DNA from: JANQHO01 sp965218075
Lineage (GTDB): Bacteria > Bacteroidota > Bacteroidia > Flavobacteriales > Schleiferiaceae
Length of the DNA: 64,000 nt
Assembly: GCA_965218075.1 (NCBI GenBank)
Contig: CBDCJZ010000003.1
Coordinates: 1,860,001 to 1,924,000 of the forward strand
Reading direction: 5' to 3'
Each line of letters starts with the position of its first letter. Positions within the stretch are counted from its first letter, which is position 1. Below, piece by piece: positions 27,229-35,891 of the stretch. The translations under genes were made by a program, and so were the position numbers. Under the pieces are notes generated by a model that was not told where the DNA came from, did not search any database, and was given only the letters and a program-made list of their open reading frames with translations.

Positions 27229-30200
27229 ATGATTTACGACAGCCTAGACGTAGCTAACATTCCCTCGGGCATACTATGGGATCGTACCCCTTATGTAGGG
27301 TCTTTTCACCCTAATCCCGACTGGTATAATGGCAGCCTTACAGCCCGGCCTGGCACTAAAAACAACTATTATGATTTGCTGGGTCTTTTTAATCTGGCTG
27401 CTTATGACGATAGCATCGCCCCGCCTCCTCCTACTTTTTACAGCAGTGAGGAAACCGAGCTAAACCTACCCTACGATGTACCTCTAGCTGTGATGCACTA
27501 CGATTACCAGAAAATAGACAGCCTCGCCATACTAAATGAAAGAATCGGCTTTGATACCACCACCCAAAAGTATTACGACCTGCCTGGAGAAAATCCCTAC
27601 AACAATAAAAAGCTATTCATGGGGGCTAGCATGATAAGGGTAGCACATGTGCAAAGATATGTACCAATAATAAAAACAGGACAACCAGGACAAGTAACCG
27701 TTTATTACATTTCCTATAAGTTGCCCCGCTCTCTTTACTTTAGCAATATAAATGAAGAACCTATAAAGATAGAGGTCGATTATGCCAATGGCAATGGCTT
27801 TGTAAATGCTGCTTTTGATCGGGTAAATAGCATTACATATGGTACTGGTAGTTATTGCGATGAAAATCCTTATTCTACAAAGGAATTACGTATCCGCATG
27901 CACTATGGAGAGGTGGGAAGTTTCTATCAAGCCAAGATAAGGCTCAAGATAGGTTGTTCCGACAAGCCGGATAGTGTTTTAAATTCCTTGGAAAATTTAC
28001 CACTCAGTAATACTTCTTGTGTGGTAGAGCCTGAGAGCGGCTTTTACCGGACAGAAGCTACGGCTTATTTGTTATATGGACAAGATTCCCTATACCCTGA
28101 CCGTCTTGATAAACCGATGATTTTCATCGAGGGTTTTGACTCTGGTACCGATCCTTATGGCAACCAAAGCTGGACGGGCTTTTCCACCGGTTATTTTGCT
28201 ACGGATATCATCGACGACCTCTTCCCACAATTGCGGCTTCTGCCTAAATTAACCGACACCCTCAACCAGTTGGGTTATGATGTATTGATTGTAGACTTTA
28301 AAAACGGTAGGCATGATATGCGCAACAACGGAGCCACCGTAATTCGCTTGATACAATGGCTCAATGAACAGTTAGCGCTATTGGGAGTAGATGAGCAAAT
28401 AGTCGTAACTGGAGCCAGCATGGGAGGAATCATAGCCCGCTATGCGCTACTGCGACTCGAAGATGAAGGCTGCTGTCACAACACCCGTCTCTATGCCACT
28501 TTAGACAGCCCCCATAATGGAGCCAATATCCCTCTAGGTATACAGCTGTTTTTACGCAACTTAGGCTATAAATTGGTGTCAGAAAATGTGAGAAGACGCT
28601 ACGAAGGGGTGATGCGTAGCCCAGCTTCCATGCAGTTGCTGAGCCTTCACGTCAATTCTACCCATAATATTTCTAAATCATTTTTCTGGTGGAGGGCAAT
28701 AAATCCCTGGGCTTCACACATGCCAAATACGGCAGAAGGAATGCATAGAAGTTTTTACAATAAACTGCAAGCCATGGGGGGACATCCCGCCAATTGCCTG
28801 CGGCTAAGTATTGTAAACGGCAGTATTACCGCCAAGCCTGGAAACTTGAACAATGGCGACCTTATCTTAGACGTAGCGCTTGACATAGATGCTCCATTGG
28901 AATATCCCGCTTCCATGAGAAGCTGGATGATAATAGGTGGAAAAGTCTATGCCTTGAACAGCTATGGCACCCATCATCTCACGCGCTCGAAAGGGCTATT
29001 AGCCGGGTCATTGTCTCTAACATTATTTACTATTGACTGGGCGACCTACTTTGCTGGCTGGGTAGCTCGCATCTTTATTGCTTCATTGAGCGATCCCCTT
29101 TTTGAAGCTATGATGCGGGGCTTTTTTTTTATAAACAATAGCCTAGATCGCCATACCAGCCAAGGAAGGGCTTATCCTCTTTATGACCAAGCTCCCGGCA
29201 GCTCTACCAACACCATGTTTTTGATGGAAAAAGAAATCAATAATGTGGCATCATCTTTTGCACGTGCTCCCAAACACAGCCATACCTTTATCACCAGCCT
29301 TAGCGCCCTGGATATAGATACTAATAATCTTAATGTCCATATTGAAGGACTTGACCCGGTAAAAAATGGCTTAACTCCATTTGATGATTTTTATGGTAAT
29401 ATTGATGGGGAGAAGAGCTATAATCAACGCCATGTAGAAATTACTAAGGAGATAATTAAGTGGCTGGCACAGAAACTGGAAAATAACCGTTATCCTCTTA
29501 ATACCTCTGATACAAGTGTTCTTTATAAAAATCTGCAGACTACCTTTAACTATGGCAAGAACGAATATCGCAAGACCGCAATTAAGTTTATCCAGCAACT
29601 GGATGTAGATAATAGAGGAAGGCTTTTTATCAATAACCAGAATTATCCTTTGCATTATGGACCTGGCGTTTTTCCTATAAGGAACATCCCTAGCAAGTTT
29701 ACCGTTTATACCAATGCTTCAGACTGCCGAGGCTCCTGGCTAAAGATTAAAGCTGGCGGCCAGGTAGAGCTGGGAGACCGGGCAGTTAATCATAATAGAG
29801 GGGAGCTTGTTATTAGACCCAGCACCTTTCTGGAAATATTCAATGGCGGAAAGTTAGTTGTTAATGATAACAGCCGGGTATTAATCCAAGAAGGGGCCGA
29901 GCTAATCGTCCATCCTGGAGCCATTATCGAGCTAAGTGGAGAAAATGCCATCCTGGAGCTACAGGGCAAGCTTACTTTAAAGGAAAATGCAGAGCTTGCC
30001 CCTGCGGGGAATGGTTTTGTGCGTTTCAACCAGGAAATGACTAACGGAACTGCACCCAACTTTTTAAACTATGAGGGCAACAACCGCATGAAATTTATCG
30101 GAGCTAACAAAAATGATAAGCGGATAGAAATAGCCCAAAACACCTTTTTACTTCTAAGCCTAGACAGCTTAATCATTAAAAACGCCCAAGTGGAGTTAGA

Positions 30201-32061
30201 GGATGAGGTTTCTCTTTCCGTTTATGGTTCTATATATGCCCGCCATGCTAGCTTTACCAGTAGTACTGGAAGTCGATATGAGCATAGAGGTTTGAGAGTA
30301 TTCGGTCAGCCTCATGTTGTAATTCAAAACTGTGATTTTACAGAAGGCTATCAGGGCTTAACAGTCTATCCCAGCAATCAGGGGAATCCCTTAAACATTA
30401 GCTACTGCAATTTTTCGAACAATGAGTATGGATTCCGCAGTTATGGCAAAAAGTTTGTGTTAGCTCATTGCAATTTCAGCCAAAACAAAAAGAGCGTTAC
30501 TGCCCAGAACATTGATGGCACCTGTTTGATGAAAAGCTGCAACATCACTGAGAATACTCAATATGCTGTACACATAAGTGGACAAAGTGGAGGAGAGCTC
30601 AAAGTTATCAACTGTCTTTTGCGAGGAGGCCCCATAGGTTTAGAGGCATCGGAGCTAAGCATAATATCTGTCTGTTCAAAATATCACGATGTCGATATTG
30701 GCATAAAACTGACCGAAGGCAATCTTGAGATGGGAAACATGGCCAGGAATACTTTCGACAACAACGAATATTCTATCCTACTGCAACATGCGTGTAGGGT
30801 CAATCTACGGAAAGGGCATAACACATTTTCCAATAACAGAAGCTATTACCTTTACGGAACCATTAATTCCAATTGCAAGTCCAACTATCATTACAATTCC
30901 AGTTTTCACCGCTACGAGTTAGATGTAAAAGATAACTCCCTGCCTTTACGAGATGGAGTAGTGCCCATAAACTTGGTGATGAATAACCTGAATGCCCAGC
31001 AAGCCTCTCTATTTGGCTTGCATAACTGGGCTCCATGGGGGTCGTCATGGTATAGTTGTTTAATTGAGACTATCGTTCCTACATTTGCAGAATGTGAGGG
31101 CTGCTCAGTGGTGATTCCCATCGATCCAGAAGATGAGCCCTTAGTCGATGTCTTGAATGAGGCCATAGCTAATATTAGCTGGTCGGATACTGGGGAATTC
31201 AGGCGAGACGATATGCGGGCTATCACTATGCTCCAGGAGCTGATTAGGCATGTAAATGAAAATTACTCTTACCGAGAAGAACAAGAAGAAGGGGAGCTGA
31301 TGGGAGGCTCTGACCGCCTGATGATGGACTTGGCCTTTGACTATTATCTCACCGCTCTATCTAATGCCTATCGCTTTGGATTTTTAGAGCTCAACCGTGC
31401 AGAGGAAGACGGAGATGTCTCTGAAGAGCTGCAATTTATACTCCGCGAAGCTGATCTGAGAATAGAACACGAAACCCAAGCTCCCAGTGTAGAGAATGCT
31501 TATCTTTTGCGTTTTCACTTTGAGCTGGCCAAAGCTCAAGCTTATCGGATAGGTGAACACTATCAAGAAGCCTTGGAGATCCTCAACACCTTTGAAGGAT
31601 GGGTTGAATATCCCGAAACCGAAGTAGTGAGCTATTGGAGATGTGTATGTGAAACGGAAAGGGACTACATTCTGGAAAGAATGGGAGAAGAAGAATTTGC
31701 CCAAAGAATGGAAAGTTGTATGCAAGCTGCTTCTAACAAAAGAGGAACACCTCCCTTGCCTTACTATAAAGGAGTTCCCCTAGCTGACGTGATAGGAGCT
31801 TCAGAAACAGAAGGCATACAAGCCGAGCTAATGCCCAACCCCACCGATGGGAGCGGGACTATCCATCTAATAGGTCAGCACGGCATGATTCATTACCAGT
31901 TGAGCAGTCCAGTTGGAGAGGTGTTGCAAGAGGGCGAAATAGAGGAGGAAGAATTCTACAAAACTCTGAAGCTACCTTATGCTTCAGGGGTGTACTACCT
32001 GAGCTTGAAAGACGCTAAAAGCGACAAACTAAAACAATTTAAATGGGTGATAGTAAGGTAA
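27148..32061 (+). CDS. Large secreted protein: alpha/beta hydrolase, beta-helix, T9SS sorting domain
   Basis: The frame opens upstream, but the ATG at 27148 gives a clear signal peptide (MSKIKLLGTLMLFISLLRAQ) and 1637 residues. Around residues 320-520 lies an alpha/beta hydrolase resembling PGAP1-like or lipase-type esterases: FIEGFDSGTDPYGNQSW, then the nucleophile elbow GASMGG with serine 424, then LDSPHNGANIP. Residues about 880-1340 form hydrophobic ladder-like repeats (LVIRPSTFLEIFNGGKLVV, NCDFTEGYQGL, NCNFSQNKKS) typical of a right-handed beta-helix. A helical region follows, then a C-terminal T9SS type A domain (AELMPNPTDGSGTIHL, ending in KQFKWVIVR). I infer a cell-surface or released esterase with an adhesin-like stalk. 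The substrate is unknown. It follows the two lipoprotein genes. Confidence 0.85.
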   Translation: MSKIKLLGTLMLFISLLRAQNGLDTLQMIYDSLDVANIPSGILWDRTPYVGSFHPNPDWYNGSLTARPGTKNNYYDLLGLFNLAAYDDSIAPPPPTFYSSEETELNLPYDVPLAVMHYDYQKIDSLAILNERIGFDTTTQKYYDLPGENPYNNKKLFMGASMIRVAHVQRYVPIIKTGQPGQVTVYYISYKLPRSLYFSNINEEPIKIEVDYANGNGFVNAAFDRVNSITYGTGSYCDENPYSTKELRIRMHYGEVGSFYQAKIRLKIGCSDKPDSVLNSLENLPLSNTSCVVEPESGFYRTEATAYLLYGQDSLYPDRLDKPMIFIEGFDSGTDPYGNQSWTGFSTGYFATDIIDDLFPQLRLLPKLTDTLNQLGYDVLIVDFKNGRHDMRNNGATVIRLIQWLNEQLALLGVDEQIVVTGASMGGIIARYALLRLEDEGCCHNTRLYATLDSPHNGANIPLGIQLFLRNLGYKLVSENVRRRYEGVMRSPASMQLLSLHVNSTHNISKSFFWWRAINPWASHMPNTAEGMHRSFYNKLQAMGGHPANCLRLSIVNGSITAKPGNLNNGDLILDVALDIDAPLEYPASMRSWMIIGGKVYALNSYGTHHLTRSKGLLAGSLSLTLFTIDWATYFAGWVARIFIASLSDPLFEAMMRGFFFINNSLDRHTSQGRAYPLYDQAPGSSTNTMFLMEKEINNVASSFARAPKHSHTFITSLSALDIDTNNLNVHIEGLDPVKNGLTPFDDFYGNIDGEKSYNQRHVEITKEIIKWLAQKLENNRYPLNTSDTSVLYKNLQTTFNYGKNEYRKTAIKFIQQLDVDNRGRLFINNQNYPLHYGPGVFPIRNIPSKFTVYTNASDCRGSWLKIKAGGQVELGDRAVNHNRGELVIRPSTFLEIFNGGKLVVNDNSRVLIQEGAELIVHPGAIIELSGENAILELQGKLTLKENAELAPAGNGFVRFNQEMTNGTAPNFLNYEGNNRMKFIGANKNDKRIEIAQNTFLLLSLDSLIIKNAQVELEDEVSLSVYGSIYARHASFTSSTGSRYEHRGLRVFGQPHVVIQNCDFTEGYQGLTVYPSNQGNPLNISYCNFSNNEYGFRSYGKKFVLAHCNFSQNKKSVTAQNIDGTCLMKSCNITENTQYAVHISGQSGGELKVINCLLRGGPIGLEASELSIISVCSKYHDVDIGIKLTEGNLEMGNMARNTFDNNEYSILLQHACRVNLRKGHNTFSNNRSYYLYGTINSNCKSNYHYNSSFHRYELDVKDNSLPLRDGVVPINLVMNNLNAQQASLFGLHNWAPWGSSWYSCLIETIVPTFAECEGCSVVIPIDPEDEPLVDVLNEAIANISWSDTGEFRRDDMRAITMLQELIRHVNENYSYREEQEEGELMGGSDRLMMDLAFDYYLTALSNAYRFGFLELNRAEEDGDVSEELQFILREADLRIEHETQAPSVENAYLLRFHFELAKAQAYRIGEHYQEALEILNTFEGWVEYPETEVVSYWRCVCETERDYILERMGEEEFAQRMESCMQAASNKRGTPPLPYYKGVPLADVIGASETEGIQAELMPNPTDGSGTIHLIGQHGMIHYQLSSPVGEVLQEGEIEEEEFYKTLKLPYASGVYYLSLKDAKSDKLKQFKWVIVR

Positions 32062-32198
32062 TGTGAGTGGGCTCGCTATTGTAAAGGATAATACACCATA
32101 CATTTTGGAAAAGAACTATCGATAAACCGAAGTTTTACAATAGTGATAATAGGTCAGAAGTAATTGGAGATGAGATTGTATAAAACACTAATTTTGTA

Positions 32199-32528
32199 AT
32201 GTAGGTAATCTTACCGCTCCTATTTTTGGAGAGGAAAGTCCGGACAACAAAGAGCATTGTGCTTCTCAAAAGGGAGGATCTGCATAAGCAGAGACAGATA
32301 GTGCCGCAGAAAATAAACCGCCGCGATAGACCGTGGTAAGGGTGAAAAGGTGGGGTAAGAGCTCACCGCTCCTGAGGTAACAAGGGGAGGCAAGGTAAAC
32401 CTCGCAAGTTGAAATGCCATGTATACCGGGGCATGAGGGCTGCTCGCCCGATCCCGGAGGGTAGGCAGATAAGATAAATGGTAAGATGTGCTTTTGGCAT
32501 AAACAGAATCCGGCTTACTAGCTGCACT
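32199..32528 (+). ncRNA. rnpB: RNase P RNA (bacterial type A)
   Basis: RNase P RNA is the catalytic RNA that trims the 5' ends of tRNA precursors. The universally conserved 5' block GAGGAAAGTCCGGAC occurs at 32230-32244, and the matching 3' block ACAGAATCCGGCTTAC at 32503-32518. A GAGGGTAGGCAGA-like segment (about 32456) corresponds to the conserved internal region. A P1 stem can be formed between GTAGGTAA (32201-32208) and TTACTAGC (32515-32522), which sets the approximate ends. A TAATTTTG box at 32189-32196 is a possible -7 element. The exact ends are estimated. Confidence 0.93.
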
Positions 32529-32694
32529 TATTTTTATACCGCCTCAAAAAATGCGGAGCCATCCTTAAATTAGAAGGATGGAAAAAAGCGCTGTTATTGC
32601 TCTTTTTGGTTAAAGTTGTGAGAGGGTTAGATCTTATTTACAAGTTATTTTGAAACAATCTCAAAAGAAAGTCATCCGTAAATACGACTTGCTG

Positions 32695-33669
32695 TTAAAT
32701 TTCCTTTTCTTCAAGCTGAACGGATTCCACTTTTTCCCCATACTGCTGTAAATATCGCTCAGCTTCTAAAGCCCCCATACAGCCGCTCCCCGCAGCGGTA
32801 ACAGCTTGTCTATAAATTTTATCCTGAGCATCGCCAGTAGCAAAAACTCCCGGAAAATTGGTAGAAGCGGTCCCCCGTTTAGTTTGAATGTACCCCATTT
32901 CATCCATATCAATCTGACCTTTAAAAATATCAGTATTGGGCGTATGACCTATAGCCACAAAGAAACCCTTTACCAGTATCAAGCTTTCTTCACCGATTTT
33001 ATTATTTATAACTCTAACTCCGATAACCGTTTTTTTACCTAAAACTTCAATCACTTCTGTATTAAAGAGTACTTCGATATTAGGAGTGTTCATAACTCTG
33101 CTCTCCATAATTTTAGAGGCTCTCCAATGATCTTTGCGGATCAGTACGATAACCTTAGGGCATAATTTAGCGAGGTAGGTAGCTTCTTCGGCGGCAGAAT
33201 CTCCACCACCAACTACCACTACCTTTAAACCTTTATAAAAAAAGCCATCACAAATAGCACAGGCTGATACGCCATGTCCCATAAACTTTCTCTCGGACTC
33301 CAAACCCAGATACTTGGCGGAAGCTCCAGTTGCGATGATCACAATTTTGGCCTGTACTTTGTCTTTTTCATCAATAGTAAGAGTATGGAAGTCGCCAGGA
33401 ATAGAACTCAACTCAGCTTTAGTTACTGAGCCAAATCTCACATTTGTTCCGAAGCGTTTAGATTGCTTTTTCAGATGTTCCATCATTTCAGGTCCTAGAA
33501 CACCATCGGGATAACCGGGAAAATTTTCTACATCCGTAGTAATAGTTAATTGACCGCCTGGCTCTATCCCAGTATACATTATCGGCTTGAGGTTTGCCCT
33601 CGCTGCGTAAATGGCAGCCGTATACCCGGCAGGACCAGACCCGATAATCACACACTTATGTTTCTCCAT
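32695..33669 (-). CDS. trxB: Thioredoxin reductase
   Basis: This flavoenzyme passes electrons from NADPH to thioredoxin. The 324-residue protein begins with the FAD-binding motif (CVIIGSGPAGYTAAIYAARA), has the redox-active CAIC disulfide at residues 137-140, the NADPH-binding VVVGGGDSAAEEATYLA, and the second FAD motif ending in GVFATGDAQD. A TAACTTTG box lies on the minus strand just upstream (33689-33696), a candidate -7 element without an obvious -33 partner. The gene is not in an operon. Confidence 0.96.
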   Translation of the reverse strand: MEKHKCVIIGSGPAGYTAAIYAARANLKPIMYTGIEPGGQLTITTDVENFPGYPDGVLGPEMMEHLKKQSKRFGTNVRFGSVTKAELSSIPGDFHTLTIDEKDKVQAKIVIIATGASAKYLGLESERKFMGHGVSACAICDGFFYKGLKVVVVGGGDSAAEEATYLAKLCPKVIVLIRKDHWRASKIMESRVMNTPNIEVLFNTEVIEVLGKKTVIGVRVINNKIGEESLILVKGFFVAIGHTPNTDIFKGQIDMDEMGYIQTKRGTASTNFPGVFATGDAQDKIYRQAVTAAGSGCMGALEAERYLQQYGEKVESVQLEEKEI

Positions 33670-33788
33670 AGCTTTTCGGTTTCATTTGCAAAGTTAACAT
33701 AAACAGATAGCCATGAGTAAGAGAGAGTATCTTAGCTAATGAGGTGATAAAAGACTTTGGTTAATTGTTAAATTTACCGGCCATTATT

Positions 33789-33861
33789 CGGGATGTAGCT
33801 CAGATGGTAGAGTACACGTCTGGGGGGCGTGTGGTCGCTGGTTCAAGTCCAGTCATCCCGA
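33789..33861 (+). tRNA. tRNA-Pro, anticodon GGG
   Basis: The 73-base sequence folds as a cloverleaf: acceptor CGGGATG with CATCCCG, a D arm (GCTCAGATGGTAGAG), an anticodon arm with loop CTGGGGG and anticodon GGG, and a T arm GCTGG/TTCAAGT/CCAGT. The discriminator base is A and the CCA end is not encoded. GGG reads proline codons CCC and CCU. Confidence 0.95.
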
Positions 33862-34000
33862 CAAGTTTGGAAATTTCGTTGTGTTGATTCTACTGGTCAG
33901 CTTTTTAGTTTGGGTAATTTCTTAGAAAACTACGCCCGATGTTCATGAGGAGAATTTTGATCTACGCATCACTTTTTTATTAGTCGCCAACTATGCAAAA

Positions 34001-34259
34001 AACTATAGAAGACTCTACAAGAGGGATTTACTCCCATTTCCTAACGAAAAAGACGCCTTGAAATTTCTGCCAAAATCCGATAGAGGAGATAAGCCACAAT
34101 ATCTTTGCTGTTCTTCTTTCAAGAATAGCCAAGCATGCGGAGAAAGGACGAAGAAGTTGTCTTCAATGCTGGAACTGCAATAAATCTTTCTCTGTTACGG
34201 CAAATACTCTATTTCACAATAGCAACTTTCCTTGTCCACACTACAAAATAAAGGAATAG
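34001..34259 (+). pseudogene. Relic of an IS1595-family transposase (N-terminal zinc-ribbon part)
   Basis: Reading on the plus strand, frame 1 gives LPFPNEKDALKFLPKSDRGD followed by C-C and a CGE segment. After a shift, the next frame gives CLQCWNCNKSFSVTANTLFH and NSNFP, then a stop at 34259. The order of an FP-E-D-A-L-K-F-L segment, paired cysteines and FSVT-x-x-T-x-F-H is that of the N-terminal zinc-ribbon of IS1595/ISXO2-type transposases. The DDE catalytic domain and the terminal repeats are gone. It lies between tRNA-Pro and lpxH, a typical insertion neighbourhood. Confidence 0.75.
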
Positions 34260-34282
34260 GTTAAAATAATGAGAGAATAACT

Positions 34283-35050
34283 CTATAGGCTACTCCCATC
34301 AAATGTTTTGAGGGATATTTCTTTTTCGCTAAAAACGGCGTAGGTATTGTGTTTTATCCAGTCCCCCAAATTAAAATAGATAGAGTTTTCATTCAATTTT
34401 ATTTCCAAAGGAAAGTGGCGATGACCAAATATAAAAAAGTCGTAATACGATTTTTGCAATAAACCTCTACAATATGTAATCAGCCATTCATTTTCTTCTC
34501 CTAGAAACCCGTCGTTAGCATTGCTCATTTTTGCCCGGCTGATTCGACTAAAATAATCAGCCAGTCCAATCCCAAGGTTGGGATGTAAGCGAGCGAAAAG
34601 CCATTGTAGAAATTTATTTTTAAATGCTTTTTTAATGAATTTATAACCATAGTCTCCTGGGCCAAGACCATTCCCATGACCGATATAAAACTTTTTGCTA
34701 TTCCATTCTCTTTCTATGGGTTCTTGATATAGCTTTATGCCAGTTTCTTTAGACAAATAATCAAATATCCACATATCGTGATTTCCGGTAAATAGATGAA
34801 TAGGTAATTGGGAATCAGCTATTTCAGCTAGCTTACCCAAAACTCTCACAAAACCTCGAGGAACAACCTTTTTGTACTCAAACCAAAAGTCGAAAAGATC
34901 GCCAACAATAAAGATTTCAACTGCATCCTGCCGAGCTAACTCCAACCATTTTACAAACAGCTTTTCCCGTTGTAAACTCTCAATATAAGAAGGGATGCCT
35001 AAGTGGAGGTCGGAAGCAAAATAGATTTTTTTTCCTGTTTCCAGTCGCAT
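34283..35050 (-). CDS. lpxH: UDP-2,3-diacylglucosamine diphosphatase
   Basis: LpxH cleaves UMP from UDP-2,3-diacylglucosamine in lipid A synthesis. The 255-residue protein has all metallophosphoesterase motifs: ASDLHLG (about 12-18), GDLFDFWFEY (about 50-59), GNHD (about 94-97), a histidine in IGHGNGLGPG, and GHRHFP near residue 208. The gene stands alone, between the IS1595 relic and sod. Confidence 0.93.
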   Translation of the reverse strand: MRLETGKKIYFASDLHLGIPSYIESLQREKLFVKWLELARQDAVEIFIVGDLFDFWFEYKKVVPRGFVRVLGKLAEIADSQLPIHLFTGNHDMWIFDYLSKETGIKLYQEPIEREWNSKKFYIGHGNGLGPGDYGYKFIKKAFKNKFLQWLFARLHPNLGIGLADYFSRISRAKMSNANDGFLGEENEWLITYCRGLLQKSYYDFFIFGHRHFPLEIKLNENSIYFNLGDWIKHNTYAVFSEKEISLKTFDGSSL

Positions 35051-35147
35051 TTCGGCTAAAATAGGATACGATACTTTAAAAACTAAAGCACAAAGACCGC
35101 AACATGCAGCGGCGGCTCTTATATCTAAAATTTATTTATGGAAAGTT

Positions 35148-35756
35148 TTACTTAGTCTCAGCATATCTGTGAGCTACCTCATCCCACTTAATAATGTTGA
35201 AGAAAGCTGAAATATACTCTGGTCGGCGGTTTTGGTAATTAAGATAATAAGCGTGTTCCCATACATCCAGTCCTAAGATAGGAATTCCCTTGGTTTCAGC
35301 TAGGTTCATTAAGGGGTTATCCTGATTAGGAGTAGAAGTAATCTGTAGCTTGCTATCTTCACCAACAATGAGCCAAGCCCAGCCAGAACCAAAACGAGTA
35401 GCAGCAGCATTACTAAATTCTTCTTTGAATCCATCGAAAGAACCAAAGGCCTCATTGATAACATCAGCTAATTCATCAGAAGGCTTACCTCCACCATTAG
35501 GTCCTATAACCATCCAGAAAAAATTGTGGTTGTAATAGCCACCGCCATTGTTACGAACAGCAGTTGAGTATTGAGAAACGTTCTTTAAGATGTTCTCAAT
35601 GGTCTCATTTTCATGAGGAGTGCCCTTAATAGCATCATTGAGTTTGGCAGTATATCCAGCATGATGCTTACCGTGATGAATTTCCATAGTTTTAGCATCA
35701 ATTTGAGGTTCTAATGCATCTTTTGCATAGGGCAGATTGGGAAGTTTAAAAGCCAT
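35148..35756 (-). CDS. sodB: Superoxide dismutase, Fe/Mn type
   Basis: The enzyme converts superoxide to oxygen and hydrogen peroxide. The 202-residue protein has the four metal ligands in MEIHHGKHHAGY, the second histidine in YYNHNFFW, and the Asp and His in LDVWEHAYYLNYQNRRPEY. Sequence alone does not decide between iron and manganese. A TAGCTTTG box upstream could be a -7 promoter element. Confidence 0.93.
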   Translation of the reverse strand: MAFKLPNLPYAKDALEPQIDAKTMEIHHGKHHAGYTAKLNDAIKGTPHENETIENILKNVSQYSTAVRNNGGGYYNHNFFWMVIGPNGGGKPSDELADVINEAFGSFDGFKEEFSNAAATRFGSGWAWLIVGEDSKLQITSTPNQDNPLMNLAETKGIPILGLDVWEHAYYLNYQNRRPEYISAFFNIIKWDEVAHRYAETK

Positions 35757-35891
35757 AGTTATTTGTTGTTTTATGAATAATTGAAATAAGGCAACAAAGC
35801 TATTTTAATTAAGTTTAACAGACCACTAATTAAGTGAAAATAGTAAAGATTTTGTTATAAAGCAGTGCTAAACCTTTAAAAAACAATCTTT

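Noticed and set aside
32559..32581. 8-bp hairpin (CCATCCTT/AAGGATGG) after rnpB
   Set aside because: Short stem with no T-tract on the plus strand; not clearly a terminator of rnpB or trxB.
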